Of a stretch of DNA of 64,000 bases, positions 11,919-23,968 are shown piece by piece. The position numbers and the translations under genes are program-made. The notes beneath the pieces were generated by a model. The model had not been told where the DNA came from. It did no database searches and saw nothing but the letters and a program-made list of their open reading frames with translations. The DNA is from Platynereis dumerilii (taxonomy: Eukaryota > Annelida > Polychaeta > Phyllodocida > Nereididae). The stretch spans positions 558,001 to 622,000 of the forward strand of contig JAPTHN010000151.1 of NCBI GenBank assembly GCA_026936325.1, written 5' to 3'. How positions within the stretch are numbered: the stretch's first letter is position 1; the number at the start of each line of letters is the position of its first letter.

Positions 11919-14043
11919 GGACAAGCTTCTTCAGATGAGAGGAATTTGGTGTTAAGGTACTTTTATACAAAACAATATTCAGTCATTAAAATTAGGCGGA
12001 TGCAGTGAGTTCAGCAATCCATGCAAGGAGTGCCAAATAAAACATTCTGTATTTGAAAATCCTGGTCCCTGTGTTATAAGATTACCCCTACTGTGTGACA
12101 GTGACAATATTAGCAATGGAGGCGAAATAAGTAGAGCAAAAGAAAACAGAAAACATGTACATGACATGTTGAGAATGATGATAGTCCGCCTTTGAAATAT
12201 TTTTTGCACGTTTCAAATCTTGACAAATATGCTGGTGGAAGGATATTATATAGTTCTTTTGCTATGATATTTAGAGATGATTGTGTCTGATGTTGGTCTT
12301 CAGTTGATCTTTCATGTAATATACACATGTTATTGTTTATTATTGTCTATAATAAAAATATACTTAGGAGCTGTCATTCCTTATTCAAAACAATCACTTT
12401 GGTTACTCAAATACCAAAGACTAGCAGACTGTAAGTCAAAGAACATTTGTGAATCATAAAACTTTATATTGGGAGCCATTTTACAAGATCTGACCAGTTT
12501 TTTTGTTTGACAGACCTTCATATTTTTGAAGTATCTGAATGAAATTTTCAAGAAGGAGATTTGTTGTATTATGCTATCCATTTAAAAAAAAACATAAGAA
12601 CTATTAGAATGTCCCTAGTTTTATGTTGCTTTTTGCATTGCCAACAAGTAAAACTCATATATTTTATGCCAATAAAGAGCTGTTTCACCTAAAATGTTGT
12701 AAGAAAGCTGCTTGTGTTATCGCGGACTCTTTGGATTTTTTCGGTCAGTCACTCTATAAAGTTGCAATCCTCACACAAAGGATACTAAATGTGGTCACAA
12801 ACCTGTGCAATTATTAAAGGTGAAAGAAGACTAGAGTAGCAACACCTTTGTGCTCAAAGAATACCAAATGCTTGCGTATGACTTGACACAGCATAAGTCA
12901 TGGTTTACATACACTGTCACATAAACTAATATTGTTTATGAAATCTCCTTACTATGTCTCTCATATGGAATACACCCTATGTTATCAGCCTTATAGAGAA
13001 AAAATTGCCTGCAAAGTTCTTTTGTAGATGATGGTACTGTGTCAAGTATTACACTTGACTTGTTCATAAAGTTTATTAGATTTCCAACCCTAATTTGAAT
13101 AGGCCGTATGCCACCAAACCTTTTTTTTTAGCTAATGTTCTTACAAGCACATGAGAGAGACAAATCGTCTCAGAACTAAATTTAAAAGGAATACCACCAA
13201 AGATGATAGGTTGCCTCCTTTGTTACAACCAAGTGTATGTGCCTGAATCTTGCTTATGCACTATGACTTTTGTTTTCAATAATACACTCAAATTTTGCCT
13301 TCCCAAGATTCTGTTTTATTGTATAGAATAAATAATTGCTTTAGTGTCGAGTGTTTGTCAATAAGAGACTCAAATACACATAAGTCGTTATGAGATAAAA
13401 ATATCAAATTTCCCATCTTTTATTCTTATTATCGTTTTCATAGCTACGTGTTTTTCAAGTTTGCAATTTGCTTCATTCCAAAACTGTGATGTCAGAGATT
13501 AGTTGAATAATTTTGTTTATTACAAGCACAGGTTTCTGGAAACTGACAAAGTGCAGTGACACATGGATGATGTATGTTTCACTATGCACTGTGACTGAAC
13601 CAAACAGACTACTTAGCCTCAAAGGAGAGTTGCAATTACAGACAAAAAAAGTTGTTTGAAATTGTGATGACTGGTGTCTTGTGAAAAACAGCAACACATT
13701 TTGTTTGGAAAACAATGAGGTGCAACACTCAGCTTAGACATGAGTTGTTTGTTGTGGTTGTACACAATAGTAACATTGCCTGACAGTTTTCAATTCCTTT
13801 GTCATTAACTGTGATGTCAAACTCTGAACTGATGTGTCACAGATTGAAGATTAGACCAATCACATTGACAGATACTCGATGATGTCATGGTTTAACTGCA
13901 AAACGAAGTTTTCAAAAAACACGTAGCTATGAAAACGATAATAATATGCGCAGCTCTTGGGACTGTTTATGGAATCTCCACACTTGATCTTTTCAGCCAA
14001 CTCTTACATCAGAGAATCCTTTCATCTTGAATAGCACAGTCCA

Positions 14044-14093
14044 GATTAAGTTTGTCCAGCTTCCAGTGTAGATCATCTGATCACTGTGAGCCT
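14044..14093 (+). repeat. Core motif, copy 5
   Basis: It reads GATTAAGTTTGTCCAGCTTC then CAGTGTAGATCATCTGATCAC. It is one of the best-preserved copies and the direct counterpart of copy 7 in block B. Confidence 0.85.
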
Positions 14094-14516
14094 ATCAGCT
14101 GCTCTTGTCAAGTTGATGTATCATTACTTCAGTCACCAGTGGTAAATTATGCAGTTTTCGTCATCGTGGAACCAGAAAATTAAACAATAAGCACTTGGAA
14201 TGATTCACCCTTCTTGTGTTCGTTTTCAGTACATAAAATATAAAAACAAAATGAGGTAGATGCGTTTGCTTTCAACACTCCAGTTGGCCATGTTGTCCAA
14301 TCAGAGCTACATCATTGTAAACACATTAGACCAATGTCTTTGTCTAAAAATACAGCCATAGGACACAGGAAATTTATACTCTGGTATTGATTGTCTCCCA
14401 TGATGCAACAATGAGTTTGAGCTCCATAATTTTTGTTTGTTTTTGCCACAGCTGGAAATAGTTTTAAGCTGAACTCAACTATGATGCGAACCAATTGAAT
14501 TCACCACACCATAATT

Positions 14517-15403
14517 GGATCACCGGGAGGCAAAGTGAACCAACCCTGAAATTCAAAATTTCGGGAAATGGCAAAAACAGTTTTGACCATATTTGTAATG
14601 CTCATGGTTTTGGAGCTATTTCAGTTACATGTTTCACAATGGAAACAACCTGATTGGGGCTTTTGAAATTAACAATTTTTAAAAATAGATTGATGGTCTA
14701 AATTTTTTCCACATGGAAAATGGCGATTTTAATGAGAACATCCATCGCAAGGCAAAGTGAACCAACCCATAATTTGATGGATACTGCTGATGATTTTGGG
14801 TCAAATTACCAAATAAATAAATAATTGGACTTAGTTTAAGATCTTTCATGACAATCTCAACTTCAGGGTGGCAAATCACTTTATTAGCTTCACTCTGGAG
14901 TGTGCATTCTTCAGAGAAAGTTCAAAGTATGAGTTGGTTCACTTTGCCGCAAAGTGATGGTTGCTTGGGTTGGTTCACTTTACCGTAATACTGAATCCAT
15001 GACCCAATGAAAGGCAATGCTGGTAAGCCAGATTGTTGAAAATTACCTAATACCAATCAGGGAGGGAACTTAAGGTCTTTGGTTGAAAATTAATTAATCA
15101 GCCTCATTCTAAGAGTGGATTTGCTGCAATAATGGTCAAAACTTGGGTTGGTTCACTTTGCCTTGAAATGTATGGGTTGGTTCACTTTGCCTTGAGATGT
15201 GTGGGTTGGTTCACTTTGCCTTGCGACTAAAATGAGTTTTGGCCACTTTGGGTTGGTTCACCCCCCTATAAAAACAGCCTTCCTATTGGAAATCAGGGTA
15301 GGTCACTTAACCATCAGATAGAGGACACAATTTTATGCCCAAAACCATTGAAACATGGAAATGCCAAAATTCAGGGTTGGTTCACTTTGCCTCCCGAGGA
15401 TCC
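14517..15403. mobile_element. Non-autonomous DNA element with AATT target duplication (887 bp)
   Basis: The ends are inverted repeats: GGATCACCGGGAGGCAAAG on the left and GGATCCTCGGGAGGCAAAG as the reverse complement of the right end, extending through GTGAACCAACCCTGAA. AATT flanks both sides (14,513-14,516 and 15,404-15,407). Paralogous block B near 37,505-37,520 has the empty site with a single AATT. Inside, GGTTGGTTCACTTTGCC or its complement recurs about nine times. No transposase is encoded. The superfamily is unassigned. Confidence 0.85.
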
Positions 15404-16041
15404 AATTAATTTGACTGCCATTACAGAGTATTTTGGAAGATCAAGCAACAAGCAACATGACTTCTATGATTTTTTTTACAGCTTGTTCATTGGCAACAAT
15501 GAGGAGATATGAGACCCATTTGTAAAAAATGAATGGACAATACAATTGACGATGCTCTGATAAAGATGAGAATTATGGAATTATGGCATCTAGAAAGTAC
15601 CATCATTTCAGAAGAAACCCATATATGCCAACAGTGCCACTCTGTGATATTTACGTTATGGGAGAGCCATAAACCAACATCCAATTCCAGGCCGCCAGTA
15701 TGATGATATGTGCTTATCATACAGACCAACCACATGGTTGCTCAGTGTACTCTTCTATTTCTGACTGCTATTGTCCAGGTCCTTATCTCACCCATCCTTC
15801 ATTCCTACGCTCTCTTATTTTCTCCCTGATTTTCGTTGCCTGCCTCAAACAAATCATGATATCATACTAATGCCCACATTCTCCACTAGCACCCTCGTTC
15901 ACTGATTAATGGCCATTGTGTACAGTGACATTGTGGTTGTAGCTTCTTTATACCACATAGAAGCCCATGGGACAAAAAGGCATTTTCTCGGATTGTACAA
16001 AATCACCAACAAACTATAGAAAATTTACGGAGACAAGCATA

Positions 16042-17611
16042 GGGGAGAGCGGGGCACAGTGAGACACTTTTTTTTATTTTCAAGTCTTCCAAAATGTTGG
16101 CAGGAACGAGTTAAATGAGATCAAGTCAACATTATAGATAAGGACGTTGGGTATATTGTCACATAGTTTCAGGTTCCTACCTTTTACAGGTTTGGAGAAA
16201 CTTTGAGTTGTGTACGTGCTCATTAAGTGTCTCACTGTGCCCCGTGGGCGGGGCACAGTGAGACAGCAGACGGGGCACAGTGAGACGGGGCATCTGCTGT
16301 CATAACTAGCCTGGGACCCATGCGTGAGCATGGGTCATGGGTACTCCCCATTCAAAATCTTCAGATTTTGACGTGGTAATGGGAGAATTGGTCTCCAAGA
16401 AACAATTCTTATCCAAATTTAATGAAATTTTGGATTTGAGTAGCCCAGATATTTAACTGCTGACGGCACTACTTTTGGCAGCATTTCCACAAAGAATGGT
16501 ATGGTTAAAGTGACTCTTATTTGAGAAAAATGTAAAAAAAAGTTGTAAAACAGTCATCAGCCTCACTTTGATATGTGATGTCACCCTTGTGACGTCACCA
16601 AGAGTATCTATGATGTCATAGATGTTTGTTATGACATCACCCTCTCTGGGCCAATGAGAATACGCCATTTTCTCAATGTATAAGGATAAAAATCACTTTT
16701 GCTGTTTCAAAGGAAGATTTCTCGTTATTCCGTTGACTATAGAAGATCAAATTAGGTGCAGTCAGCAGCAAAAAATGTGTATTTTAGGAATGTACCAATG
16801 AATTAGTATGAAACGAGGGATCAAAGGGTGAAAATATAATTCTCCCAGACCATGTCCTTCAAATCTCAAGATTTTTCAATGGGAGGATTCATGACCCCTG
16901 TCCCAGGGGTCCAGGGCTATGTCATAACCGCCAATCAGCAGGACCTGCAGAATTGTTCTATCAATTGTTGCATCAGAAACTACCGTACTCTAATAAAAGT
17001 AGCTGGCTAGGTGATTTTTTAGGTCCTTTTTTGAGCATATTTTGAAACTTCATCGCATGGGACATATGCACGACTTATTTAACCTACCGTACCTGTTACA
17101 TCCTAATCAAAATCCTTCTTTGACGCTTCCCTGTGGATATTACTCACTAAAATCAGTAGTTCATAACAGGTATTTTGTTTTTAATAGTGAATTGTGAGCC
17201 ATGCATTACATTCATGTCGTTTCGAGTGTATTTTGTGATGTCTCACTGTGCCCCGCCTCAAACTGTTTTTTAATCCTGCGGACGGGATGCCTGCATTGTG
17301 GTTCGTCATCTCACTAAACTAAGACAAGCAACCAAGGTTTTCATCCCTGGCAATTGCTTGGCATTATACCATTTTTCTTGGGAATTATAACAAAAAGTCG
17401 TTTAGCAAAATTATTTACTTTTACAGGCTAAAAACAAAAACATTGAAATTCCACTCTCGATATGCGGCGTAAGCATTCAATATATAGGACAGTCTCTCAC
17501 TTACTTAATTTTTGTACTGTACAAAAAAGGGCTGATCTGTAAACAGTACCAGGTAGATGCTACGGGCTTTGTCTCACTGTGCCCGCCGTCTCACTGTGCC
17601 CCGCTCTCCCC
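16042..17611. mobile_element. Non-autonomous Tc1/mariner-like element (TA target, 1570 bp)
   Basis: The terminal inverted repeats begin GGGGAGAGCGGGGCACAGTG, with TA on both sides. The empty site GACAAGCATACAAGATC survives at about 39,020 in block B and proves the ends. The motif GGGGCACAGTGAGAC recurs inside near 16,210-16,290, 17,237 and 17,567-17,600. No transposase frame is seen. A second element (16,307-16,919) is nested in it. The Tc1/mariner label rests mainly on the TA target. Confidence 0.85.
16307..16919. mobile_element. Nested MITE with 9-bp target duplication (613 bp)
   Basis: The ends are TAGCCTGGGACCC and the reverse complement of TAGCCCTGGACCC. Imperfect inverted similarity runs about 85 bp inward (GGGTCATG, CCCATT-AAA-TCTT). 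The 9-bp duplication TGTCATAAC lies at 16,298-16,306 and 16,920-16,928. It is inserted in the TA-target element, hence younger than it. The centre has TGATGTCA/TGACGTCA palindromes. Non-coding. Confidence 0.85.
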
Positions 17612-18665
17612 TACAAGATCAAGCTGAAGAGCAATCTTTGCTCTCAACTGCAGTAAATGGGGAATGTGTGTGGTTGAAATTAAATAAATGTCAAATGATT
17701 TCATTAATCAAGTCGAAATAAGATTGACATTTAAGGAAATGCTACTCGGTAACCATTATCCACAACCAGAGGATCTAATTGTAGTTGATACCCTGACAGA
17801 GCATGGTGACCTTGTGACTTTTATGCTTCCTGATATGAATGAATTACAATGATCAGACATATATTTGTAAGACTAATTCCTAATTTCCAAAAGTAAGTTA
17901 TTTAGTCGCCATGTCCATAGGTAACATTGTTTCAATAAATGAGAGAGGCAAGATGGAAAGTCACTTGGTGCCATGACTGCATGGGACACAGACATAAAAT
18001 GGCCATCGTCCTAATGGACATTTCACGCCTTGCTTTTCTCTTGTCTCCAGGAATATTCATCTAGAGTGTCAGTTGGCACATTTCTGTCTGCCTAAATTCA
18101 ATCACCTTATATCAATGGGTGTTTATGGATTCACCCAAAGAACCTACCCAATAATTAGTCCTGTGGTTATTAAATTGCAAAATGCTCTGTCAATTGTGTC
18201 ATGGCATTCTCATGGAATTCCAAGGCGAAAACGCATGTTGTTGCTTTTGACACTAGATATTGTTTGCCACATTGTTAATATTCCATTGATGCATGCAACA
18301 TCAATCATGTTCATGAGCCTATAATTCATTAGTTTCAAATGCCTGCAATTTATTATGTTATTGTGAGCAGTTTTTAAAGTTTATGACATTTTAATTTGTC
18401 ATTTCTGAAAAGGCTAACGCAGTAAAGTTGCCACACATACACAAATGCTTTCCTATAAATTGGGACTGCTTGTTACAGACAAAAGCATTGATCACCCAAT
18501 CACATGATCTGCCAACATTGGCCAATGCCATGCCTTGACAGGTATTTTACCAAATTTTAACAATGCCATATTCAAAATGAACTTTTCAAAAATTACATGG
18601 GCATTTCTCTTGAGGATGACAGGTAATACAGCTTTATTTCATGTAATCTTTGCATTGAAAAGTTT

Positions 18666-19281
18666 AACAGTAGAAGAAAGACGAGTGTTCACAGAAAAGC
18701 ACCGGAAATACTTGTAAGGTCACATCCTTACCCCTGCCTTGTTACAAGAAGGAGAAAGGCTATTATAAAATAGCGACAAGAATGGCAAGGAAGAAAGGAG
18801 CCGACGTAAAATTGCCAATGATTTATTCAACTCGCATGTGTGTGGTAAATCTAAAATAAATACAAAAATAAAGATGGTATGAGGATGTGATACTGAGATG
18901 ATAATTAAGCAGTGCGAATAAATCTATAATAAAAATGCAACATATATTTATGATGACTACTTACAAGATCATTGGCATACATGTGGGTATTTGAAGTGAT
19001 GGAGTAGTGTTAACTTCTAAGTTATGCCCATTACATGATGACCTGAGTTGACTATGAAATGTTGACATGAAAAATCTTTTGACTGAATGAAATTATGGCT
19101 ATTGAAATGTACAGAGGAAATGTGAAGGGAAAACTGTGAATGTGTGAAATATGTTGAACATGGGAACAGCTGATGATATGGTTGAACGATTTACAGAAGG
19201 ATGAACAGAATGATCATTTATTTAATGAAGGATGAACAGAATGATCATTTATGAATAAAATATAATGTGAATACGTGGTAG
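18666..19281. other. Non-coding; short direct repeat
   Basis: No gene is visible. A 24-bp stretch starting AAGGATGAACAGAATGATC is duplicated at 19,197 and 19,228. The last nine bases (ACGTGGTAG) are the left target duplication of the next element. Confidence 0.6.
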
Positions 19282-20688
19282 TAGGGTGGGCTGAAAAAAA
19301 CTTTTTTTGGAATTTCAATATGCCAGTGGTATAGAAAGTTGGCTATGGCCAAAAAATGATATTTGGTGCAAAAAATATTTTGTGGCATGCGACTTGTGCC
19401 GGGCCACTCCGGCTTTTATGAAATTGCATATTTTCAGCCATTTCGCATGCTTTTTTAGACCATTTTTTGGCCTGAGTCAGCTTCCTTGGTTTCAGAAGGC
19501 TCAATGGCATACTTAAATCTTCTATGAAGGCCATTTTGGATATGAATCACCATAAACAGGTCGCTTATATTCAAGATATAGCCATTTCTAGGTAAATGTT
19601 GGGATTCAGAATTTGGCTTTTTTTGCTAAAAATTGCCCGAAAAATGTGAAAATGTCGGAATTGACCCAACAAAAAATGATTCCAAGGTAATTGTAATTAC
19701 CCCGAGTCCTCCCCAATGCCCTAAAAAAACATTTCCAGCGTATTATCTGCATCAATTTGTTGTTTTAGTTCCCAGAATAGGGGCAATTCCGTAAAGTCAG
19801 ATTTACAGATTTGACACTTTAGCAGCTTGTGTAGCCCTACCATTACACCTCAGTTATTTCATTGTTACATGGGGATGAGGCCAGCTAATAGGGGTATCAG
19901 ACAAGCTATCAACCAAAGCTCCAAGTGCAATAGAAGCTGAGCTACAAGGCGAAATGTCATCTTGTCTGACGTACTCACTCGCGGTACATTCAATATGATG
20001 TTCGACAAGGTGACATTTCGTCTTGTAGTTCAGCTCCTGTTGCACTTGGAGCTTTGGTTGATGGCTTGTCTGATACCCCTATTACTTGGCCTCATCCCCA
20101 TGTAACAATGAAATAACTGAGGTGTAATGGTAGGGCTACACAAGCTGCTAAAGTGTCAAATCTGTAAATCTAACTTCACCGAATTGCCCCTATACCGGAA
20201 ACTGAAACAACAAATTGATGCAGGTATATGCTGGAAGTGTTTTTTAGGGTGCTAGGGAGGACTCTTGGTAATTACAGTTGCCTTGGAATAACTTTTTGTT
20301 GGGTCAATTTCGATATTTTCAATTTTTTCAGGCAATTTTTAGCAAAAAAAAAGCCATATTCTGATTCCCAACATTTACCCAGAAATGGCTATATCTTAAA
20401 TATAATCAACCTGATTATGGTGTTTCAAATCCAAAATGACCTTCATAGAAGATTTAAGTATGCCATTGAGCCTTCTGAAACAAAGGAAGCTGACTCAGGC
20501 CAAAACATGGTCAAAAAAAGCTTGCGAAATGACTGAAAATATGCATTTTCATAAAAGCCGGAGTGGCCCGGCACAAGTCGCATGCCACAAAATTTTTTTT
20601 GCACCAAATATCATTTTTTGGCCATAGCCAACTTTCTATACCACTGGCATATTGAAATTCCAAAAAAAGTTTTTTTCAGCCCACCCTA
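19282..20688. mobile_element. Fold-back DNA element, palindromic along its whole length (1407 bp)
   Basis: The ends read TAGGGTGGGCTGAAAAAAAC in both orientations. The two arms remain complementary almost to the centre near 19,985-20,000, so each arm is about 690 bp. ACGTGGTAG (9 bp) is duplicated at 19,273-19,281 and 20,689-20,697. Small frames in the two arms encode the same spurious peptide, one per strand, which simply reflects the palindrome. No transposase is present. The superfamily is uncertain; TAG-type ends with 9-bp duplications also occur at 16,307-16,919. Confidence 0.9.
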
Positions 20689-20697
20689 ACGTGGTAG

Positions 20698-21685
20698 AAT
20701 TAACAGTAAGTGTAAAGAAATTAAATTATTAAAAAATACCTTACGTGGAACGCAACAGCTATCTATTCAAAGATAAGCCTTAAGTTCTTCATTTCTGTGT
20801 AAAGCAACGAACATGATATATTTCAGATGTATTTTGCTTGCAGGATAGTTCTTGGAAAAATAATGAAGAATTTTTATGTTGTAGTTCCGCTGCTGTTTTT
20901 TTTTAGAATTATGATGTTGTATATGTAGATTAACCATTTTGACACTCGGCCATAATGTCAAACTTTGGCAATTGCTAGTGTCTTCTAAAAAAAGCGTCAA
21001 ATTCTAACTCCTTTCATATGATTGACGAGCTGGTCCAGCTAATTTCTGTGCTTGATTCTTGGTATCTTTCACAAACAAGTCCTCTTCAGCTGCCCGATTA
21101 AGTTTGTCTAGCTTTCAGAGTGAATAATCTGATAACTGCGAGTCTCCTGTCTGATTGGTGTAGGGCAATCCAGTTGGAAGCAATTTAGTCTTCGCCGTCT
21201 TTTGTCCACCACTATGGGAGACTAACCAAGAATTCATAGAATTACAAACAATAGCAAACAGCTCTATTCTGCATTGTTGGGAAAACATTTTTTACATAAT
21301 TGCATTCTCTCAACAGCATTAATGCATTATTGAAGAGTATCTAACCCCTATACTGGCAATGTAAGATCAGTTTGCCTATATAGGGCAAGTGACACCTGAG
21401 CAGGGGATTGCTCTGATGTTCTGGGCAACCGTCAGTCCATGGTCAAAAGTTAGTCTTCTTTTGCCAACTTCAAGACATTGACCAAGTTCTACCCATGTGA
21501 TTGAGGTTAGTCCAAGGAGTCATAGTCCCTGCATAATTAAGCATTATTTCGAAAGCAAAGTTACATCATTAATGGGTTAGTCGTACAGCTTATCAGGCAA
21601 GAGAAGTTTCTCATAGTCTCATCCTTGCTCACTGATTAAAGTCCATTGTGTACTGCTACATTGTGTGTTGGGCCTTCATCCTACC
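20698..21685. other. Non-coding, duplicated-unit copy
   Basis: 20,760-21,430 aligns with 40,980-41,545 and 45,640-46,380: shared TTTATGTTGTAGTTCCGCTG, GCAATTGCTAGTGTCTTCTA, CTAACTCCTTTCAT and the core motif. 21,440-21,680 aligns with 41,880-42,060. No gene is visible. Confidence 0.7.
21096..21147 (+). repeat. Core motif, copy 6, with hairpin stem
   Basis: It reads GATTAAGTTTGTCTAGCTTT then CAGAGTGAATAATCTGATAAC. AGTCTCC (21,141-21,147) pairs with GGAGACT (21,217-21,223), and TGGTG (21,156) with CACCA (21,207) forms a second helix. Confidence 0.85.
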
Positions 21686-22690
21686 ATTAATTCATGGACC
21701 TGTCCGTCCATCACGCTCAAACTACAGCATCCCTCCCCAGACAAATTTCCATACAAGTTACTCATGTTCTTCACAAGGTTTTAGGCCACCTGTCATTCAC
21801 ATTTCACGCTCCGTTGCGCCTGTCGCATCTCTTCCAAATTTCACACTTCTTCCCTTCATGGCCATGCAGACATTTTATTCAACTTTCTCTGCCTACTGCT
21901 TTACCGGCAGATGGCACCACTGCCTGGCCCTAGCCTTTATTGTCAGGTGGCAGCACCTGCAAGCTGCATTGATCCTCCTAACATACTCACTACTGCCAAA
22001 TTGACTATTACTTGTCAAAAGCTATAATTTTGTATAGGTGTATTTATATTAATTATTGTTTCTGCGACATTGTTCATATATGTGTCAGTTTGCAAATTAC
22101 TCACCATAGGATAGTTTAGGTAACTCTACTTACAGCACCATCAACTGGTTATCTAAACACTGCTTTATGAAATGCCCAAATTAATAAATATGATATTTCA
22201 CTGTGAAATGCATACATAATTAAAATTTCATGAAAAACAACTTTCTATACCATTTCAATATCATTCAATTCAATTTAAACAAATTTTTAAAATATTTAGG
22301 CCTAATTAAAATGCTCTTTACACCATGTGATTTTCATTAAATTTCGATGTGGCCTTATGTGAAAAATACTTCACCTAATAATTCATTAAAATGCTCCATG
22401 CAGCATGTGCCTATCATTCCATTCAAACACGTACGAGTTACATTTATCACCTAGACAAATCTCTCCTCATGCTATTCCGATAGATCATGAAATCAACTTT
22501 AACATGAAACTCCCATATATGTGATACACAATCATAATCTCTTTATTCGTGGAGGCACTCTGTTCATTCATATCCATACCAGACATTTTATGAGACATCC
22601 ATTTCATTCTGAAGACTTTGACATACCAAGCATTCACTCTCTCACTACCATTCTTACTCTCAATACGCATTATCAGGGTACTCTGCTAGT
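21686..22690. mobile_element. Insertion of about 1 kb relative to a paralogous copy, type unknown
   Basis: The flanks TTGTGTGT-GGCCTT and ATGAAACCCATAATGTA are nearly contiguous at 11,340-11,390, so about 1 kb was inserted here. TACCATTAA on the left and TACCTTAA on the right may be a decayed target duplication. The left half is unusually C- and CT-rich with GGCAGATGGCACC and GGTGGCAGCACC; the right half is AT-rich. An open frame of 118 codons resembles nothing I know. Confidence 0.5.
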
Positions 22691-23593
22691 ATACCTTAAG
22701 ATATGAAACCCATAATGTACAAGGGACTTTTCCCCATTGCTATCATGGAGTTCATGACAAAATGCTCGAAACACATTCCTACATGTTCGTGTTACTTTGT
22801 TGAAATGTTTTAATGTGTACTCTGTGAGTCTCTGTCTGTGGTCAACATGCATAATATATTCCAGAGCGCAATCTGTGCTGTTTTTTTCATGTAATTAATG
22901 CTCCTATCACCTTCAGTAAAGGCATGTCTGTCAAGTAAGATGTCCAAAGAAGCAAGATAGAGATCTTTTTGCTGTCCTTTTCCATTTTCTTGGCATTTTG
23001 GTTGGGCCACACTTTTTAAATTTTTAGCTTCTCGGATCGACCCACCCAACAGATTTTCTGCCTACGGAAAAAAAAAATTGAGCATACCCACAATTTTTAT
23101 CAAATTGATATTATAAAAATTGGAGATTTCACCTTTTTTTTCATCCTACCGACCGACTCTAGAAAAAGAGCCTTGAGAAGATCCGAGAAGCTTAAGATCA
23201 ATTATGTGCGGCCTTATGATGCAGTGTTATGATGAAGTTACCACTGTATTATCCTGTAATCATGTATGGAATGTGGATGTATTTGCTTAAAAGTTAATTG
23301 AGAGGGAAGAGTTCATAAAATTATATATATATTTACCTTCTGTTAGTGATGTTATACACACTTAGCATAGTCCCTGACACAAGGGTTGCCAATTTTTCAT
23401 TGCATCTCCAGCGGAGGGCTACTTTAGGGAGATGCATTGAACTGTTTCCAGATATAGTTACAGTCAGGCTTATTTCAATACAAAATTTTCTGATAATGAC
23501 ATATTATATAATGTGCGGAGATGAGCTATAGTTCCAATGAAAATGAAACCCCATTGGAGTAAAAAGCCTTAACAAAATTGGTATGAAAAAAAA
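22691..23593. other. Non-coding, duplicated-unit copy
   Basis: 22,700-23,010 aligns with 11,380-11,780 (shared CATGACAAAATGCTCGAAAC, GTCAACATGCATAATATATT, GGACATCTTACTTGACAG on the minus strand). It has only one GGACAGCA unit. 23,010-23,593 holds nothing recognisable. Confidence 0.65.
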
Positions 23594-23596
23594 TTA

Positions 23597-23962
23597 GGGA
23601 CCGTTCAGAATTTATGACTGGGGGGGGTTTGGAGTTTTGCCTAAGGGGGTACTTACTTTTCACATATGTTTCAATTTTAACAACATTTGCAAGGGGGGTA
23701 TTAAATTTTGACAGAGAAATTATGTTATACAACACGCATACTCTCACTATGTCACAACTTTTTTACGCGCAAAAGTCCGCAAAAAGGCCTGAATCTGTAC
23801 GCGTGGCCTTGTATAACAGTACATAGTGTGTGTATTGTTTTGTATGTTGAGGGCGGGGGGGGGGTACTAAAAATAAGCAGGAAACTCAAGGGGGGATATC
23901 AATTTTTGATGGGAAGTTCCAGCAAAACTCCCAACCCCCAGTCATAAATTCTGAATGGTCCC
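23597..23962. mobile_element. PIF/Harbinger-like MITE (366 bp)
   Basis: The terminal inverted repeats begin GGGACCGTTCAGAATTTATG and GGGACCATTCAGAATTTATG, with similarity over about 45 bp. The 3-bp duplication TTA (23,594-23,596 and 23,963-23,965) fits the TWA rule of PIF/Harbinger. The interior has runs of seven or more G. Non-coding. Confidence 0.8.
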
Positions 23963-23968
23963 TTATAG

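Larger units (their letters stand above)
10800..11940 (-). repeat. Right arm of the large inverted duplication
   Basis: It is the reverse-complement counterpart of 8940-9960, with the landmarks in mirror order: 11,864-11,918 core motif, 11,641-11,790 GGACAGCA block (expanded here), 11,318 TTAATGTCC, 11,190 TTATTTCTGACCTCTATTG, 11,085 CCTATAAACCAGCACC. Visual similarity is roughly 80 percent in the best parts, so it is old but still able to pair. Confidence 0.8.
12080..18665. repeat. Segmental duplication block A (paralogue of 35.5-41.0 kb)
   Basis: It is colinear with 35,530-40,965. Examples: 12,190-12,240 with 35,660-35,710; 12,750-12,900 with 36,230-36,400; 14,430-14,510 with 37,445-37,510; 15,640-15,800 with 38,630-38,780; 17,640-17,800 with 39,060-39,220; 18,170-18,600 with 40,460-40,900. 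Block A has insertions at 14,517-15,403 and 16,042-17,611 that block B lacks, and B has one at 37,723-38,591 that A lacks. No coding frame is conserved between the two, so the duplicated material looks non-coding. Confidence 0.85.

Noticed and set aside
19307-20627. The same 63-residue peptide on both strands at 19.4 and 20.5 kb
   Set aside because: It reflects the palindromic arms of the fold-back element, not a duplicated gene.
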